A stretch of 41,741 bases of DNA. Origin: Thalassospira xianhensis MCCC 1A02616 (lineage in GTDB: Bacteria; Pseudomonadota; Alphaproteobacteria; Rhodospirillales; Thalassospiraceae). The notes beneath the pieces were generated by a model that saw only the letters and a list, made by a program, of their open reading frames with translations, was not told the DNA's origin and made no database searches. The position numbers and the translations under genes were made by a program. This document shows positions 40,794 to 41,741 of this stretch, in pieces (positions within the stretch are counted from its first letter, which is position 1; every line of letters starts with the position of its first letter). The DNA lies in NCBI RefSeq assembly GCF_003326475.1, contig NZ_JPWA01000038.1:1-41741 (forward strand), read 5' to 3'.

Positions 40794-41741
40794 TCAGAAC
40801 TTCATCCTGAACCCGGCACCGAAGGCATGTTCGTGGCTGTTTTCTGAAACCGAGGGCTGGTAATCGGCGTAAAGCGTCCAGCCGTCGTCATCGGCAAGGG
40901 CAAAGCCGAGATTGCCGACCAGCCGGTCGCGGTCGGTTTCGCTGCCCGAGACGGTGAAGGACGGGGTTCCGGCAAAGGCGAGCGTGGTGCTGTTGGAAAC
41001 CGGGCCGATATGATGATCCCATCCCAGACGGAATTGCGGGATCAGGGTTTTGCCATCGCCGGTATCGATCATGCCAGCGAAGCGCACGCCAAGGCTTGCG
41101 GTGCCAGAAAGGTCGTCATCGGCCGCGCGCGAGATATTGGCCGATCCGGCGCCGGTTTCGGAAAAGCTGCCATAACGGTTCCAGATCACGCCAAGCCCGC
41201 CATAGGGTTCGGCCCGCCAGTTCGGCGCAAGGGCGAAACCGCGCGCGATTTCCAGATCGGCATTCACAGCATTGTCGGTGTAATCGGCGGTGGCGGTGCG
41301 ATCAATGCTGCCGAAATCAAGGTTGCGGCTGCTGTCGATGCCAATGCGGGTCCATCCAGCCTGCCCGGACAGGCGCCAGTCATCGCCGAGATCATGGGTG
41401 CCATAGACCCCGGCCATAAGATTGGCGGAATCAAGGGTGGCGTCCCGGCCACTTTGGCGGCTGTTGCCATCGGCATAGCCGAAATAGATGCCAATCGTGG
41501 TGGTTTCCGACAGGCGGGTGTCATAGCCGCCGATCATGCCCACCCATTTGTAATTGGTGGTATCGATATTTTCATCGCCATCAACCGTGCCTTTGCCGCC
41601 AATCGCCTGAAGCCAGATGGCAGAGCCGGTTTGAGAAATGCCGTCATTGCCAAGCGCCAGAAGGGGCGTGTCCGCATCGGTCGCGACGTTATCGGACGCG
41701 GCCGGGCCGGCAGAGGCAAATCCCGCCAGTGCGGCGGGTGA
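40794..41741 (-). CDS. Autotransporter barrel domain, N-terminus outside window
   Basis: 315 residues are visible and the frame runs to the window edge, so the passenger domain lies beyond it. The barrel begins with SAIWLQAIGGKGTVDGDENID and continues with GMIGGYDTRL, then alternating amphipathic strands with WRLSGQAGWTRIG, APNWRAEPYGGLG and GTASLGVRFAG, and ends in the outer-membrane signature with terminal phenylalanine (AFGAGFRMKF). This is the type V secretion C-terminal beta-barrel that inserts in the outer membrane and passes the passenger out. Confidence 0.9.
   Translation of the reverse strand, partial: SPAALAGFASAGPAASDNVATDADTPLLALGNDGISQTGSAIWLQAIGGKGTVDGDENIDTTNYKWVGMIGGYDTRLSETTTIGIYFGYADGNSRQSGRDATLDSANLMAGVYGTHDLGDDWRLSGQAGWTRIGIDSSRNLDFGSIDRTATADYTDNAVNADLEIARGFALAPNWRAEPYGGLGVIWNRYGSFSETGAGSANISRAADDDLSGTASLGVRFAGMIDTGDGKTLIPQFRLGWDHHIGPVSNSTTLAFAGTPSFTVSGSETDRDRLVGNLGFALADDDGWTLYADYQPSVSENSHEHAFGAGFRMKF

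Noticed and set aside
41010..41741. 243-residue plus-strand frame
   Set aside because: Antisense shadow of the autotransporter barrel.

Overview
The window is GC-rich alphaproteobacterial chromosome. The family content (3-TM gene-transfer-release-type holin, class 2 dihydroorotate dehydrogenase, TIGR01459 HAD protein, ExoD, CUT1 ABC transporter, FCD-type GntR regulator) fits a marine Rhodospirillales-like organism. Thalassospira is my best guess, but that rests on remembered resemblance and not on a search. Against the GC-rich background stand three clearly AT-rich islands with different codon use: about 2460-3540, 14030-16250 and 25060-27500. Each carries accessory genes that look acquired.

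Layout. 1-11750 is a broken prophage or gene-transfer-agent-like region: two tail-fibre/adhesin-like proteins and a small helical protein (1-2459), an AT-rich orphan gene (2563-3537), a DUF2384-RES toxin-antitoxin pair (3769-4865), a hydrolase/TetR pair with three operator palindromes (5054-6841), a terminase large subunit (6951-8498), and a lysis block: a small membrane protein, an SleB-type hydrolase and a 3-TM holin, with a secreted papain-like protease lying antisense between the last two (9556-11749). 11750-14030 holds a NUDIX hydrolase, a PHB-depolymerase-type esterase and a 24-residue membrane microprotein; it ends in a decayed second copy of the holin gene. 14146-15796 is a convergent TcmP / DUF5131 pair.

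16255-25057 is mixed chromosomal content: a Cys-rich secreted protein, ExoD, DUF952 and DUF1413 proteins, an Old-Yellow-Enzyme reductase divergent from an HxlR regulator, hipBA, pyrD with an unusual Lys/Ala tail, and a HAD phosphatase. 25457-27333 is a two-gene ATPase plus HNH nuclease module resembling Septu-type defence, followed by the 3' stump of a truncated gene. 27956-32739 carries an FMN-binding protein, an EamA exporter, a D-amino-acid transaminase, an arylamine N-acetyltransferase behind a SoxR-type promoter, and a solo periplasmic binding protein. 32958-39092 is a compact minus-strand operon: FCD-type GntR regulator, PLP-dependent C-S lyase-type enzyme, and a complete CUT1 ABC importer. 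The window ends with a secreted alpha/beta hydrolase and the C-terminal barrel of an autotransporter.

A dispersed palindromic element made of two facing hairpins occurs at eight places, always between genes. Small inverted repeats that look like operators lie next to most of the local regulator genes.
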